In this document: piece after piece, positions 1 through 7,641 of the stretch | Layout: each line of letters opens with the position of its first letter | Position numbering within the stretch: position 1 is the stretch's first letter | From: Streptomyces sp. MspMP-M5 | GTDB taxonomy: Bacteria; Actinomycetota; Actinomycetes; Streptomycetales; Streptomycetaceae | Direction: 5' to 3' | Length of the DNA: 64,000 bases | Assembly: GCF_000373585.1 (NCBI RefSeq) | Contig: NZ_KB891853.1 | Location: 408,812-472,811 of the forward strand | Program-made: the position numbers and the translations under genes | The notes under the pieces: model-generated | The model's database searches: none | Seen by the model: the letters and a program-made list of their open reading frames with translations, nothing else | Told to the model about the DNA's origin: nothing

Positions 1-8
1 TCCGTCGC

Positions 9-404
9 ATGAACGACGACCACCAGGAACACGAGAAACCCGCCCTTGAGGCCGTGCTCGGACACTACGGCGTCGACACCAACTCGCAGCGGGCCATGGG
101 GATGACGCACTGCCCGCTGCACGAGGACAACACCCCGTCCTTCTCCTACAACACCGACCGCGGCTTGTGGAAGTGCCACTCCTGCGGCCGAGGAGGGGAC
201 TCGTTCACGCTGATCATGGAGAAAGAGGAAACGGACTTTGTCGGAGCGCGAACCCTTGCGGCCTCTCTCGCCCTCGCAACGCGAGATGTTGGAGGAGGCG
301 ACGAGCGCGTATCAGGCAGCGCTTACGGCGGACGCCGCGCGGTACCTGCGCGCTCGCGGGATCGGTCCCGAAGAGGCGGCTACGTTCCGGCTTGGCGTCG
401 TTGA
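9..404 (+). CDS. Phage-type DNA primase, CHC2 zinc-finger half
   Basis: This 131-residue protein carries the zinc-binding module that primases use to recognise template DNA. The CHC2 ligands are visible: C35, H38, C56 and C59 (CPLH and KCHSC motifs), followed by a GGDSF turn typical of the fold. It lacks the catalytic TOPRIM domain, which lies in the next reading frame at 238-900. The two frames overlap by 167 bp, and the extra C-terminal tail of this protein (ending PAWRR) is Arg/Gly-rich. I recall actinophages that encode primase as two overlapping open frames, so this is probably a two-part enzyme and not a broken gene. The ATG at 9 sits in a CATGA context, which suggests coupling to a gene that ends at the left edge. 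Phage or prophage origin is inferred from the neighbours. Confidence 0.75.
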   Translation: MNDDHQEHEKPALEAVLGHYGVDTNSQRAMGMTHCPLHEDNTPSFSYNTDRGLWKCHSCGRGGDSFTLIMEKEETDFVGARTLAASLALATRDVGGGDERVSGSAYGGRRAVPARSRDRSRRGGYVPAWRR

Positions 405-900
405 CGATCCCCTCCCCGGCCACGAGCGCTACCGGGGGATGCTCTGCATCCCCTACCTCGGGCACCAGGGGCAGCCGCTGACGATCCGGTTCCGGTGCCT
501 CCAGAACCACAACCACCGCGAGCACGGCCACGGCAAGTACAACACCATCGCCGGAGACCCGCCCCGCATGTACGGGGTCGACTCGATCCACGCGGCCGGC
601 GACGAGATCCACCTCACCGAGGGCGAGTTCGACCGCATGATCCACCGGAAGATCGGCTGGCACTCGGTCGCCGTCCCTGGCGTCGAGATGTGGTTCGCCC
701 GGCACCGCCGGATGCTCGCGGGCTTCTCGCGCGTCTGGGTCTGGAGCGACCCGGACGAGGCCGGAAGCAAGCTCACGACAACAGTCTGTCGCTCTCTCCG
801 CTCGGCCAAACCGGTCCGTCTCCGAACTGGCGACGTGACCGAAACCTACTTGGCCGGTGGCGCACAGGCCCTCTACGACGCCAAGGAGGCCGCGGCTTGA
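238..900 (+). CDS. Phage-type DNA primase, TOPRIM catalytic half
   Basis: This is the catalytic partner of the zinc-finger protein upstream. It is 220 residues from a TTG start at 238; an in-frame ATG at 286 is an alternative. TOPRIM signatures are present: the LTEGEFD loop near residues 127-132 gives the catalytic glutamate, and WSDPDEAG near 169-176 gives the metal-binding DxD. The segment IPYLGHQGQPLTIRFR near 71-86 matches the fold expected before TOPRIM. A fusion to the upstream frame would need a +1 shift, which is less common than a -1 shift, so separate translation of two subunits is favoured. It ends in TTGA, which overlaps the next start, as in the rest of this operon. Confidence 0.75.
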   Translation: MSEREPLRPLSPSQREMLEEATSAYQAALTADAARYLRARGIGPEEAATFRLGVVDDPLPGHERYRGMLCIPYLGHQGQPLTIRFRCLQNHNHREHGHGKYNTIAGDPPRMYGVDSIHAAGDEIHLTEGEFDRMIHRKIGWHSVAVPGVEMWFARHRRMLAGFSRVWVWSDPDEAGSKLTTTVCRSLRSAKPVRLRTGDVTETYLAGGAQALYDAKEAAA

Positions 901-1250
901 CCGAGGCTAAGACGACGAAGCGGCCAGCACGCAAGGCCGCCCCCGTGACCACGATCCTCACGAACGTGAAGTCCACCCACCGGACTGTGGCTGACAAACA
1001 GATGCCGATTGGGGGCGGCCTCAACCCCGTGAAAGCGCAACGGTACTTCGCGGAGGAAGCCGACCGCTGGGCCTTCATCAAGGTATCCCGTGACAAGGCG
1101 GGAATGCCCGGCTGGGACGCCGAGCTCCTGGAGCAGCTCTACTACGCCCTCGCCAGCACCGACGACCCGGAGACCGCGAAGTTCCACCTGGAGAACGTCG
1201 CGGCCTACGCAGTCGCAGCGATCGAGCAGCTCGACCGGGAGGCTCGATGA
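897..1250 (+). CDS. Hypothetical phage-operon protein (117 aa)
   Basis: I do not recognise this protein. The TTG start at 897 overlaps the stop of the primase half (TTGA), which fixes it in the same translationally coupled operon. The N-terminus is basic (KTTKRPARKAAP) and probably flexible. Residues from about 45 on look helical and acidic (ADRWAFIKVSRDKAG, LLEQLYYALAS, NVAAYAVAAIEQLDREAR). There is no signal peptide or membrane segment, so it is probably a cytoplasmic accessory to replication. Its stop overlaps the ATG of the next gene (ATGA). The function is unknown. Confidence 0.6.
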   Translation: MTEAKTTKRPARKAAPVTTILTNVKSTHRTVADKQMPIGGGLNPVKAQRYFAEEADRWAFIKVSRDKAGMPGWDAELLEQLYYALASTDDPETAKFHLENVAAYAVAAIEQLDREAR

Positions 1251-1468
1251 CGACACGCGACCTGCCGGGCAATCCCGGCCCCCGCCTCGTCGGCATCTGG
1301 GCAGCCCTCGACCCGGACGAACGTGAGGTCTTCGAGCGCCACCTCCTCCAGGGCACGGCTGCCGAACAACTCGTCTGGGTTCTCGCCCGCTACGGACACC
1401 ACGTGTCCGCCTCGACCATCCGTACGTACCGGCGCCGCCTGCGCCAGGAAGAGAGCGTCAGCCCTTGA
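1247..1468 (+). CDS. Small helix-turn-helix-like protein (73 aa)
   Basis: A 73-residue protein coupled to its neighbours by ATGA at the start and TTGA at the end. The second half, from EREVFERHLLQGTAAEQLVWVL to SASTIRTYRRRLR, has the spacing of a helix-turn-helix: a helix, a short GTAAE turn, then a basic recognition-type helix with STIRTYRR. It probably binds DNA, perhaps as a small phage regulator or replication accessory. No catalytic motif is visible. It could also be a terminase-small-subunit-like fold, but there is no packaging gene nearby to support that. Confidence 0.55.
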   Translation: MTTRDLPGNPGPRLVGIWAALDPDEREVFERHLLQGTAAEQLVWVLARYGHHVSASTIRTYRRRLRQEESVSP

Positions 1469-2661
1469 CCGATTCCCTGCTCGACGAGCTTCTGTCGAAG
1501 CCCGTAGGACCAGCGATACCGAGCCGCCAGACCGACCCCGAGCGCGACTTCACGCGCCAGATCGAAGTAACCGGCGACGCGGCCGAGGTCACCGTGCGCG
1601 GGCCGGCCGAGATGGACAGCAAGGGCACCGCGGCCGACGTCCTCCGCGCCCACGGCCTCAACGAGAGCGAGTGGGAGGTCAAGGGCTTCCGGAGCTCGGA
1701 GTGGACGATGCCCAGCGGCGACCTCGGCGTCTCCACCCGGTTCACCTTCGCCCGCGCCCACGGCACCGTTCCGTACGGCCGTCCCGACATCAGTGAGCTG
1801 CTGGCTGCCATCGACGCCCACCAGCCGAGCCGACCGACGGACACCCGAGTCACCGGGGACCACACCTTCGTGATCGCCCTCGGCGACATGCAGTTCGGCA
1901 AGATCGACGGGGACGGCCCGGCCGGCACCCTGAAGCGCACGATCGACTGCCTCAACGGCGCTGCCGACCGCCTCGCGCTGTACCGCGAGCGGTTCGACAT
2001 CGGCCACGTACACATCGCGTGGCTCGGTGATCATCTCGAAGGGTTCCAGTCCCAGGGTGGGGCGAACGTGTGGCGTACACCCCTGACCCTCACCGAGCAG
2101 ATCCGGCTTACCCGCCGGGTCATGCTGCACGGTGCCCTCACGCTGGCTCCGCTCGCCGAACGTCTGACCATGGCGGCCGTCCCCGGCAACCATGGTGAGG
2201 CCGTACGGATCAACGGCAAGGGCGTGACGCGGTACGACGACAGCCACGACACCGAGGCCCTGATCTCCGTGCGTGATGCCCTGGAGCTGAACCCGGAGCG
2301 CTTCGCGCATGTCGAGTGCTTCGTGCCGGACACGGACGAGCTGACGGTCGTCGTCGACTGCTCGGGCACCGTCGTGGCGCATGCCCACGGCCATCAGTGG
2401 CGTCCGGGCAAGCACTTCGAGTGGTGGAAGGGCCAGGCGTTCAACAAGGCCAGTGCCATGCACCAGGCCGACCTCCTCCTTGCCGGCCACCTGCACCACG
2501 AGTTCGTGGACACCGACGGCCCGAGGACGTTCATCCAGCCGCCGGCCATGGAGAGCGAGTCGACGTGGTGGCGGCACGCGAAGGGCACGACAGGCGCTCC
2601 CGGCCTGGTGGTCGCCGTAACGAAGGACGGCCAGGTGCCGGTCAAGGAGGTGGTCCGATGA
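1465..2661 (+). CDS. Calcineurin-like metallophosphoesterase (phage-type)
   Basis: This 398-residue protein contains the metal-binding motifs of the calcineurin-like phosphoesterase superfamily in the right order: LGDMQFGK near residue 138, WLGDHLEG near 193, VPGNHGE near 241 and LLLAGHLHHEF near 341. Family members with this architecture in phage genomes are usually annotated as SbcD/Mre11-like nucleases, so a DNA-processing role is likely but not shown. About 110 N-terminal residues precede the catalytic domain and are not recognised. The TTG start at 1465 overlaps the previous stop (TTGA). The end overlaps the next ATG. Confidence 0.75.
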   Translation: MTDSLLDELLSKPVGPAIPSRQTDPERDFTRQIEVTGDAAEVTVRGPAEMDSKGTAADVLRAHGLNESEWEVKGFRSSEWTMPSGDLGVSTRFTFARAHGTVPYGRPDISELLAAIDAHQPSRPTDTRVTGDHTFVIALGDMQFGKIDGDGPAGTLKRTIDCLNGAADRLALYRERFDIGHVHIAWLGDHLEGFQSQGGANVWRTPLTLTEQIRLTRRVMLHGALTLAPLAERLTMAAVPGNHGEAVRINGKGVTRYDDSHDTEALISVRDALELNPERFAHVECFVPDTDELTVVVDCSGTVVAHAHGHQWRPGKHFEWWKGQAFNKASAMHQADLLLAGHLHHEFVDTDGPRTFIQPPAMESESTWWRHAKGTTGAPGLVVAVTKDGQVPVKEVVR

Positions 2662-3005
2662 GCCTTCAGCTTCTGGACTACGAAGCAGCCCAGGCAACCA
2701 ACGAAGCGGACTGGAGTATCCTCGCTGACCCTCAGGTCGAGAGCGTCGCTCAGGCTGTCGCACGGGCCTTCGGCCGCGATTACGGCCTCACGCTGGAGTA
2801 CGAAGACGCCTACCAGGAGACGGTCATAATCGCCGCCGAACGGGCCGCGTATGTGCGCCAGCTCCTCGACGAGGCCGGGGCCGGACTGCTGCATCGCTGG
2901 CTCTCTCAGCGTCTTCGGGACCGCTGGTTGACCGAGGCCAAGCACCGTGCCGGCCACACCTCCTATGAGGCCGCGCGGCACTCGGCAGAGCGGACGTGCC
3001 TGTGA
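2658..3005 (+). CDS. Hypothetical protein, possible sigma-like helper (115 aa)
   Basis: The ATG at 2658 has a clear AAGGAGGTGG ribosome binding site and overlaps the stop of the metallophosphoesterase. The protein is all-helical by composition. It contains a stretch (EYEDAYQETVIIAAERAAYVRQLLDEA) that resembles the region-2 helices of small sigma-factor-like proteins, followed by a basic C-terminus (LRDRWLTEAKHRAG). Together with the next gene, which looks like region 4, it could form a two-part sigma-like regulator. That is inference from context and not a family match. Confidence 0.5.
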   Translation: MSLQLLDYEAAQATNEADWSILADPQVESVAQAVARAFGRDYGLTLEYEDAYQETVIIAAERAAYVRQLLDEAGAGLLHRWLSQRLRDRWLTEAKHRAGHTSYEAARHSAERTCL

Positions 3006-3376
3006 CCGCGTACGACCGACGCCTCGTCGAGCACCTTCTCCCGGCCGTGTGGGACGTGGAAGCCGCGTACGGCATCCGTAACCCGCAGTCCCCGGACGCC
3101 GACATGCCCAAGGCAACCACCGACCCGAAGGCCGCAGGCACACTGTTCGCCCACCTCGCCGACATACGGCTGGGTTGGAAAACGGCCCCACTCTCGCTCG
3201 GCGAGCGTCAGGCCCTCGTACTGCGGTATGGCGTGGACCTACCGGACGACGAAGCCGCAGCCGTACAGGGCGTAACTGACCGAGCTGTCCGGTATCGAGT
3301 CGAACGAGGCGTCGGAAAGCTCGCGGCACACCTCAATGGCCATGAATACGTTGACAGTTACGAAGAGCTTGAATAA
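3002..3376 (+). CDS. Sigma-70 region 4-like HTH protein
   Basis: A 124-residue protein from the GTG at 3002, chosen because its GTGA overlaps the previous stop like the other junctions in this operon; a GTG at 2996 is also in frame. The C-terminal half has the hallmark of sigma region 4: LSLGERQALVLRYGVDLPDDEAAAVQGVTDRAVRYRVERGVGKL, in which ERQALVLRY is the first helix and AAVQGVTDRAVRYRV the turn and recognition helix. It probably activates a late or neighbouring promoter of the element. It is the last gene before a terminator hairpin. Confidence 0.6.
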   Translation: MTAYDRRLVEHLLPAVWDVEAAYGIRNPQSPDADMPKATTDPKAAGTLFAHLADIRLGWKTAPLSLGERQALVLRYGVDLPDDEAAAVQGVTDRAVRYRVERGVGKLAAHLNGHEYVDSYEELE

Positions 3377-3443
3377 GTAGCGCAAGAACCGACGGCACTC
3401 GGATAACACACACCAGCGATAAGTTCGCAGCTTTCGAGCAGAC

Positions 3444-3474
3444 TAAGGCCCCTCAGCAGTTGAGGGGCCTTAGC
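3444..3474 (+). terminator. Terminator of the phage-type operon
   Basis: A strong inverted repeat (AAGGCCCCTCA then TTGAGGGGCCTT around a short GCAG loop) lies about 70 bp after the sigma-like gene. No gene lies between it and the convergent regulator that ends at 3604, so it can also stop transcription from that side. Coordinates are good to a base or two. Confidence 0.75.
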
Positions 3475-3603
3475 TGTTGCTTTTCAATGGACCTTCACCA
3501 ATACGAGAACGCCGAGGAAATAGCCCCAGTCGATACCGCCTAGCGTCAACCATTTTGATGCAGACGCATAGAAGGCCCCCGTCATAGCCGTACAACTTGA
3601 CCT

Positions 3604-4329
3604 CTATGCGCCCTCCCTTAGAGATTCGCGCCGACTCTGAAGTCCTGCGGTGACACGAGCGCGCTCCTCGATCTCTTTGGCCAGGGCCCGCGTTTCCATG
3701 ACTAATTGAGAAAGGTGCCGGTCAGGGCTCGCAGGGAGAAAACAAGTAAGTCCAGAAATCAGTTCGCAGCGATCGCGATAGGTTTCCTCGGGTGACTTAT
3801 AGGCGTGCCCCATGAACACATCAGCTACAGCATTAGGGCTCAGGTACGTCCTAAGTGATACCGCCTCTCGACGGGGTCGCCCTGCTGCGATATACATACC
3901 CTTAAGGTTGTAAAAGAACCTAGTTAGCGCTTTGGATTGCTCGATCAGGTGAGCGTTTAGCTCAGCCTCATATCCGTCTTCTACGTGCACGCTCCACAGC
4001 GGAGTCAACACCTCAGAGATAGCTTCGATAGAAGCGTCGCTCGCGTTTTCAGGCAGCTCTACAACCAAGCTCTCCGCCACTCGGCTGCGACGCCTCGTCC
4101 AGTACCGCGGATCTCCGCCCCAGTGCCTCACGACGCGCTCCAGCAAATCCTGCTCGGGAAGCTGCCTACCGCTTAGCCATGCGTAGTAGGTACTCCGGCT
4201 GATACCAACCGCCATGCAGGTGGGCTTCGGGCCCCCTGCTGCGCCAGCCTCGTGGCGCAGCTCCTTCAGCTCTCTGGCGAAGGCGTGCAGAGGGTTCTCC
4301 GGATCCAACGGCTTGGGTCGTCTCCCCAC
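3604..4329 (-). CDS. HTH transcriptional regulator of the island
   Basis: This 241-residue protein has an XRE-like helix-turn-helix near residues 35-75 (ISRSTYYAWLSGRQLPEQDLLERVVRHW), with the STYYAWLSG recognition-helix pattern common in Streptomyces island regulators. The remainder is a helical domain of unknown ligand, including LIEQSKALTRFFYNLKGMYIAAG. Base use is visibly more AT-rich than the flanking core genes, consistent with acquisition. It is transcribed towards the phage-type operon, and it may regulate that operon or the rightward genes starting at 4452. The ATG at 4329 is the only good start. Confidence 0.65.
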   Translation of the reverse strand: MGRRPKPLDPENPLHAFARELKELRHEAGAAGGPKPTCMAVGISRSTYYAWLSGRQLPEQDLLERVVRHWGGDPRYWTRRRSRVAESLVVELPENASDASIEAISEVLTPLWSVHVEDGYEAELNAHLIEQSKALTRFFYNLKGMYIAAGRPRREAVSLRTYLSPNAVADVFMGHAYKSPEETYRDRCELISGLTCFLPASPDRHLSQLVMETRALAKEIEERARVTAGLQSRRESLREGA

Positions 4330-4451
4330 ATCGCACCCCGTAGTCCTGCGTTGTCCTGAGAAGTTCTGAGGTAGTCCAGGATCCTAGTCCGCCCGCTGCC
4401 CTCTGTGGACGCTTGAGGGCGTCATCTCATGGTTGCGCAACGGAGGTTGAA

Positions 4452-4652
4452 GTGGGACTGGCTCTCTACGTCAGGCTGCTCTTGGTCCTGGCGGCGGTGC
4501 TGGCAGCGGTCATCATCGGCATGATGGCCGGCTTACTTGCCCGGTGGGAAGGTGCCCGCACGCCGACCTGCATCAGGGGCGGTTCAGCTGCGGCCGGGGC
4601 CGCGTTGACGCTCTTCCTTCTGGTGCTGACGAGTCTCCACGCCCTCGGGTGA
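4452..4652 (+). CDS. Small membrane protein with a TTA codon
   Basis: Sixty-six residues from the GTG at 4452, chosen because CGGAGG lies directly upstream. Two hydrophobic segments (about residues 4-27 and 46-63) with a short basic loop between them (LARWEGARTPTCIRGG) predict a two-helix membrane protein. The leucine codon at 4533-4535 is TTA, the rare codon read by the developmental tRNA bldA in Streptomyces, so its translation may be tied to development. The function is unknown. Confidence 0.55.
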   Translation: MGLALYVRLLLVLAAVLAAVIIGMMAGLLARWEGARTPTCIRGGSAAAGAALTLFLLVLTSLHALG

Positions 4653-5023
4653 GCCGCCGAGCACGATGTGAAGCACGGGCCGGCTGGCGAGCGGCAGTCC
4701 ACAGCCGTGCGCGTGGCAGCCTCCGAGCCTTTCTCACCCGTGAAGTTGTCCGTATAGATGGTGACGATCTGCTGTGCTATGGCGAGATTGTAAAAGGTAA
4801 CGTTGCGCGAACACGCCGCAGCTGACGCCGGGCCTTCCAGACGTTCGACAGCGCGTACATCACGCGAATTTGAGCCATGATCGGCTACATCTAGCCAGGC
4901 TACAACGCACCCAAGCTGGGTGAAGTAGACAAACCGGTTGATCGGCTGAGGCGATCAAGTGCACTGTCAGTGGTACACGGTAGGTTCGTAGTGAACCTGA
5001 AGGTAGAGCGTTTGGGGGGAACC
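4653..5023. other. Gene-free stretch upstream of the WXG operon
   Basis: About 370 bp without a convincing gene. It is AT-richer than the surrounding sequence, with the stretch around 4790-4803 (TTGTAAAAGGTAACGTTG) standing out. It presumably carries the promoter of the WXG-toxin-immunity operon. I see no clear repeat or terminator. Confidence 0.4.
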
Positions 5024-5353
5024 GTGGCCGCTTCTGGCTTCGATATCGACACACACCAACTGAAGGACGAAGCGCCGAAGTTCGGTAGGGAGTCAGCCGC
5101 TTTGGCGAAGGCGGCCGAGAAGCTGAAGCACTCACTCGATGGGCTCGGGGAACCTTGGGGGGACGACGAGCAGGGGAAGAAGTTTGAAGGCGTCTACAGC
5201 CCGCATCGCACCCAAATCGAGCGTGCTGCCCATGCGTTGGTGAAGGGCCTGGAAAGCATTGGCAAGTCCATGAAGGACATGGCTGACAATCACGAGGAAG
5301 CGGATCGCTCCAACGCCTCGGGCTTCAAATCGCAAGGTGGCGGTGCGCATTGA
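5024..5353 (+). CDS. WXG100-type protein (type VII secretion partner)
   Basis: A 109-residue helical protein from the GTG at 5024 (GGGGGGA just upstream). It has the central turn of the WXG100 family, EPWGDDEQGKKF near residues 44-54, between two amphipathic helices, which gives a hairpin that usually dimerises. Proteins of this type act as export partners for larger substrates of the type VII (ESX-like) secretion system. No secretion ATPase lies in the window, so export would depend on a system elsewhere. Its TGA overlaps the TTG start of the large protein downstream, which argues that the two form a pair. Confidence 0.7.
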   Translation: MAASGFDIDTHQLKDEAPKFGRESAALAKAAEKLKHSLDGLGEPWGDDEQGKKFEGVYSPHRTQIERAAHALVKGLESIGKSMKDMADNHEEADRSNASGFKSQGGGAH

Positions 5354-6675
5354 GTGCCGCAGACAAGGCCAAGGAAATTGTCCAGGACCTCACCGGCATG
5401 TGGTGGCCGAAGGGTGATGAGGACGAACTCCGGGAAGCCGCTCGTGCCTGGCGGACATTTGCTGATGACGTCAAGGACATCACCTCGGCGACACACAAGT
5501 CTGCACAGGACGTCATCGACAACAACAAGGGCAAGTCGATTGAGGCGTTCGGTGCGTTCTGGAAGAAGTACCACGGCGGGGGCAAGGGGTACCTGGACGA
5601 CCTTGCTTCCGCCGCGGAGGACATGGCCAAGGCCCTGGATAAGTTCGCCGACCAGATAGCCGAAGCGAAGAAGAAGATCCACCACGAGATGGAGATCGCC
5701 GGCGCGGTCCTGGTCGCTGGTACGGCGTTGGCCATCTTCACCGGCGGCATAAGCGAGGTCGCCGCCGCGGGTGCCACCGAAGCGATCGTCGCAGCGGCCA
5801 GCACGGCAGGCGTCGCCGTCTCTGCCACCATCACCGAGATCGCCGGCACCGTCCTGGCCACCGCCGCCATCGGCGGCATCAGTGCCATCACGGTGGACGT
5901 GGTCGTCGCCCAAGGCGGCCGGAACCTGCTCGGGGATCAGCATGGCATCAACGCCGCCGAAATCAAGGACGCCGGGGTGTCCGGCATGCTCCTGGGAGGC
6001 GCCTTCGGCGGAGCCGCCCGCGGCGCCCAGGCCGTAGCCGAGGCCGGCGGCGTCAAGAACGTCCTCGGCAACATGAAGTTGGACAGCTTGGGCAACCTCA
6101 ACATCTCACTGCCCAACCTCCAAATGCAGTTGCCCAACCTTGGCGGCCCACGCCTGGCGATGGCCGGCGAAGGGCCTGTCGGCCCAACCGGCCAGCCGCT
6201 GATGCGAAGCGCTCAGGGCGGTGGGGGAAGCCGTGCCACGTGGCCAGCTTCGGACACCATCGCTGGCCCGGCGAAGGGCAAGACGCTTCGCGCACCTCAC
6301 CCCAGGCACACTATGGGAGGCGTGAAGAACGGGGAGGTCAAGGCAGAAAACAGCCTCATCCTGCCGGAGTACAGGCACGTCGTGAACAACGACATCGCCG
6401 AGATCGCCGCGGGAAACGCAAAATGGGATCACGTCTCTCAGAGGTACGAGATTAACGGCCGGACTTACGGCGTCGAGGACAGTGGAACCGTCTTCCCTGG
6501 CTCTGGCCCCGGCATCGTCAATCTCGATCGCATCGAATACGATGCACTGAAGCAGATCACACGCGTGGATGGCGACGTCAGTAAGCTTGAGAAGTTGTTC
6601 AGCAATGCACCGAAGTTCAAAAACAACCCGCAAGCCGTAGAAAAGGCTCTGGAACTCTACAGGACCTACCACTGA
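5350..6675 (+). CDS. Polymorphic toxin, type VII secretion type
   Basis: A 441-residue protein with a modular layout. Residues 1-115 form a WXG/LXG-like helical export domain (DLTGMWWPKGDEDELREAARAW, then AFWKKYHGGGKGYLDD). Residues 115-215 are rich in Ala/Gly and hydrophobic (AGAVLVAGTALAIFTGG) and could enter membranes. Residues 215-330 are a low-complexity linker. Residues about 335-441 are a compact, charged C-terminal domain with EYRHVVNNDIAEI and GRTYGVEDSGTVFPG. This N-terminal export plus C-terminal tip design is typical of interbacterial toxins. I do not recognise the tip domain and assign no activity. The TTG at 5350 overlaps the previous stop (TTGA), and the stop overlaps the immunity start (TGATG). 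Confidence 0.7.
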   Translation: MSAADKAKEIVQDLTGMWWPKGDEDELREAARAWRTFADDVKDITSATHKSAQDVIDNNKGKSIEAFGAFWKKYHGGGKGYLDDLASAAEDMAKALDKFADQIAEAKKKIHHEMEIAGAVLVAGTALAIFTGGISEVAAAGATEAIVAAASTAGVAVSATITEIAGTVLATAAIGGISAITVDVVVAQGGRNLLGDQHGINAAEIKDAGVSGMLLGGAFGGAARGAQAVAEAGGVKNVLGNMKLDSLGNLNISLPNLQMQLPNLGGPRLAMAGEGPVGPTGQPLMRSAQGGGGSRATWPASDTIAGPAKGKTLRAPHPRHTMGGVKNGEVKAENSLILPEYRHVVNNDIAEIAAGNAKWDHVSQRYEINGRTYGVEDSGTVFPGSGPGIVNLDRIEYDALKQITRVDGDVSKLEKLFSNAPKFKNNPQAVEKALELYRTYH

Positions 6676-7526
6676 TGACATATAACCTGATCGCCCCTGG
6701 GCAGGAATTCCCGGCACGGCTTGCACCGATCCTTGCTGAGGTGTTCGGCGTCTCTCTCGCCGATGTTGATGTGTCGGAGGAATCCGACTTCGATTCTCGA
6801 AACTGGGACGCCGAAGTAACCTGCGAATACTCAGCAGTTCGCGGTGACCTGAACTGGTCGGTGAGCATCTATGCGACGGACGCAGTGCAGTCGCCCCCGT
6901 CAGAGGAGGCTCTTGCACTGAAGGTGGCACAGGCGCTTGGCGTGCCTGTCCTCTTTCCCGGGACTGTGGCCATCCCCAACGTCTGGCGGATTGCCACACC
7001 GCAGGGTGGGCTTACACATGCACGTGTGACCGAGCCTGAAAGTGAGTCGGAGAGGCTGACAATTGACGCTGTAGAGGACGCCATCCCAGAGTTTCCTCGC
7101 GCTACCGTCACCAAGTTCCGCGAGATCATCAAAGAACTTCAGCTGCCTAGCAAGGTCACTGATTCGCACCTGCCCGAGGGGATCTCGGAAGGTCGGCGGG
7201 AAGTGCGCAGCCTGCTCGTGAACTGGGAGCGGCTCACGGTCCGCATGGCAACAGGCTGGCCTCCATCGGCGTGGTACCCGGCCTCCATGTATGTGGAAGA
7301 CCTTGAGCTGCGCGATCAGACGGCCGATGTGATCGGAAGGTTGCCTGCGGACGAACGGCACTCTGCTACAGAGGCCCTTGAGCAGATTGACCAGGCGTAT
7401 CGCGGACTCACCGTCGAAGATGGTGGGGAGAATCTTGCAAAGGCTGCGGACGTGCCGATTGTTGACCGCGCATGGTACTGGTACCGGCGTCCGCAAAACC
7501 CCCCGTGGGACACCCCCAGCAAGTAG
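6675..7526 (+). CDS. Candidate immunity protein for the WXG toxin
   Basis: A 283-residue soluble, acidic protein that starts on the last base of the toxin stop codon (TGATG), so the two are translated together. Position directly after a polymorphic toxin is the usual sign of an immunity protein. It appears bipartite: residues 1-150 contain ILAEVFGVSLADVDVSEESD and a central beta-rich stretch, and residues 160-283 contain WPPSAWYPASMYVEDLELRD and VDRAWYWYRRP. There is no signal peptide or membrane helix, which fits neutralising an incoming toxin in the cytoplasm. I do not recognise the family. Confidence 0.55.
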   Translation: MTYNLIAPGQEFPARLAPILAEVFGVSLADVDVSEESDFDSRNWDAEVTCEYSAVRGDLNWSVSIYATDAVQSPPSEEALALKVAQALGVPVLFPGTVAIPNVWRIATPQGGLTHARVTEPESESERLTIDAVEDAIPEFPRATVTKFREIIKELQLPSKVTDSHLPEGISEGRREVRSLLVNWERLTVRMATGWPPSAWYPASMYVEDLELRDQTADVIGRLPADERHSATEALEQIDQAYRGLTVEDGGENLAKAADVPIVDRAWYWYRRPQNPPWDTPSK

Positions 7527-7641
7527 CCGTTGCACCGGCCGCATTCCGTGATCTGGTTCCCCGCCTCATTGGCGCATCGTGATGAGGCGGGGGAACGGTA
7601 TGGAGGGCACCACACCTGGGGGTGATCGTTCTTCGTCGATC

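Noticed and set aside
1..3480. Complete prophage
   Set aside because: Only a replication-type operon is visible. There is no integrase, capsid, tail, portal or lysis gene in the window, so the term prophage fragment or phage-derived island is as far as the sequence allows.
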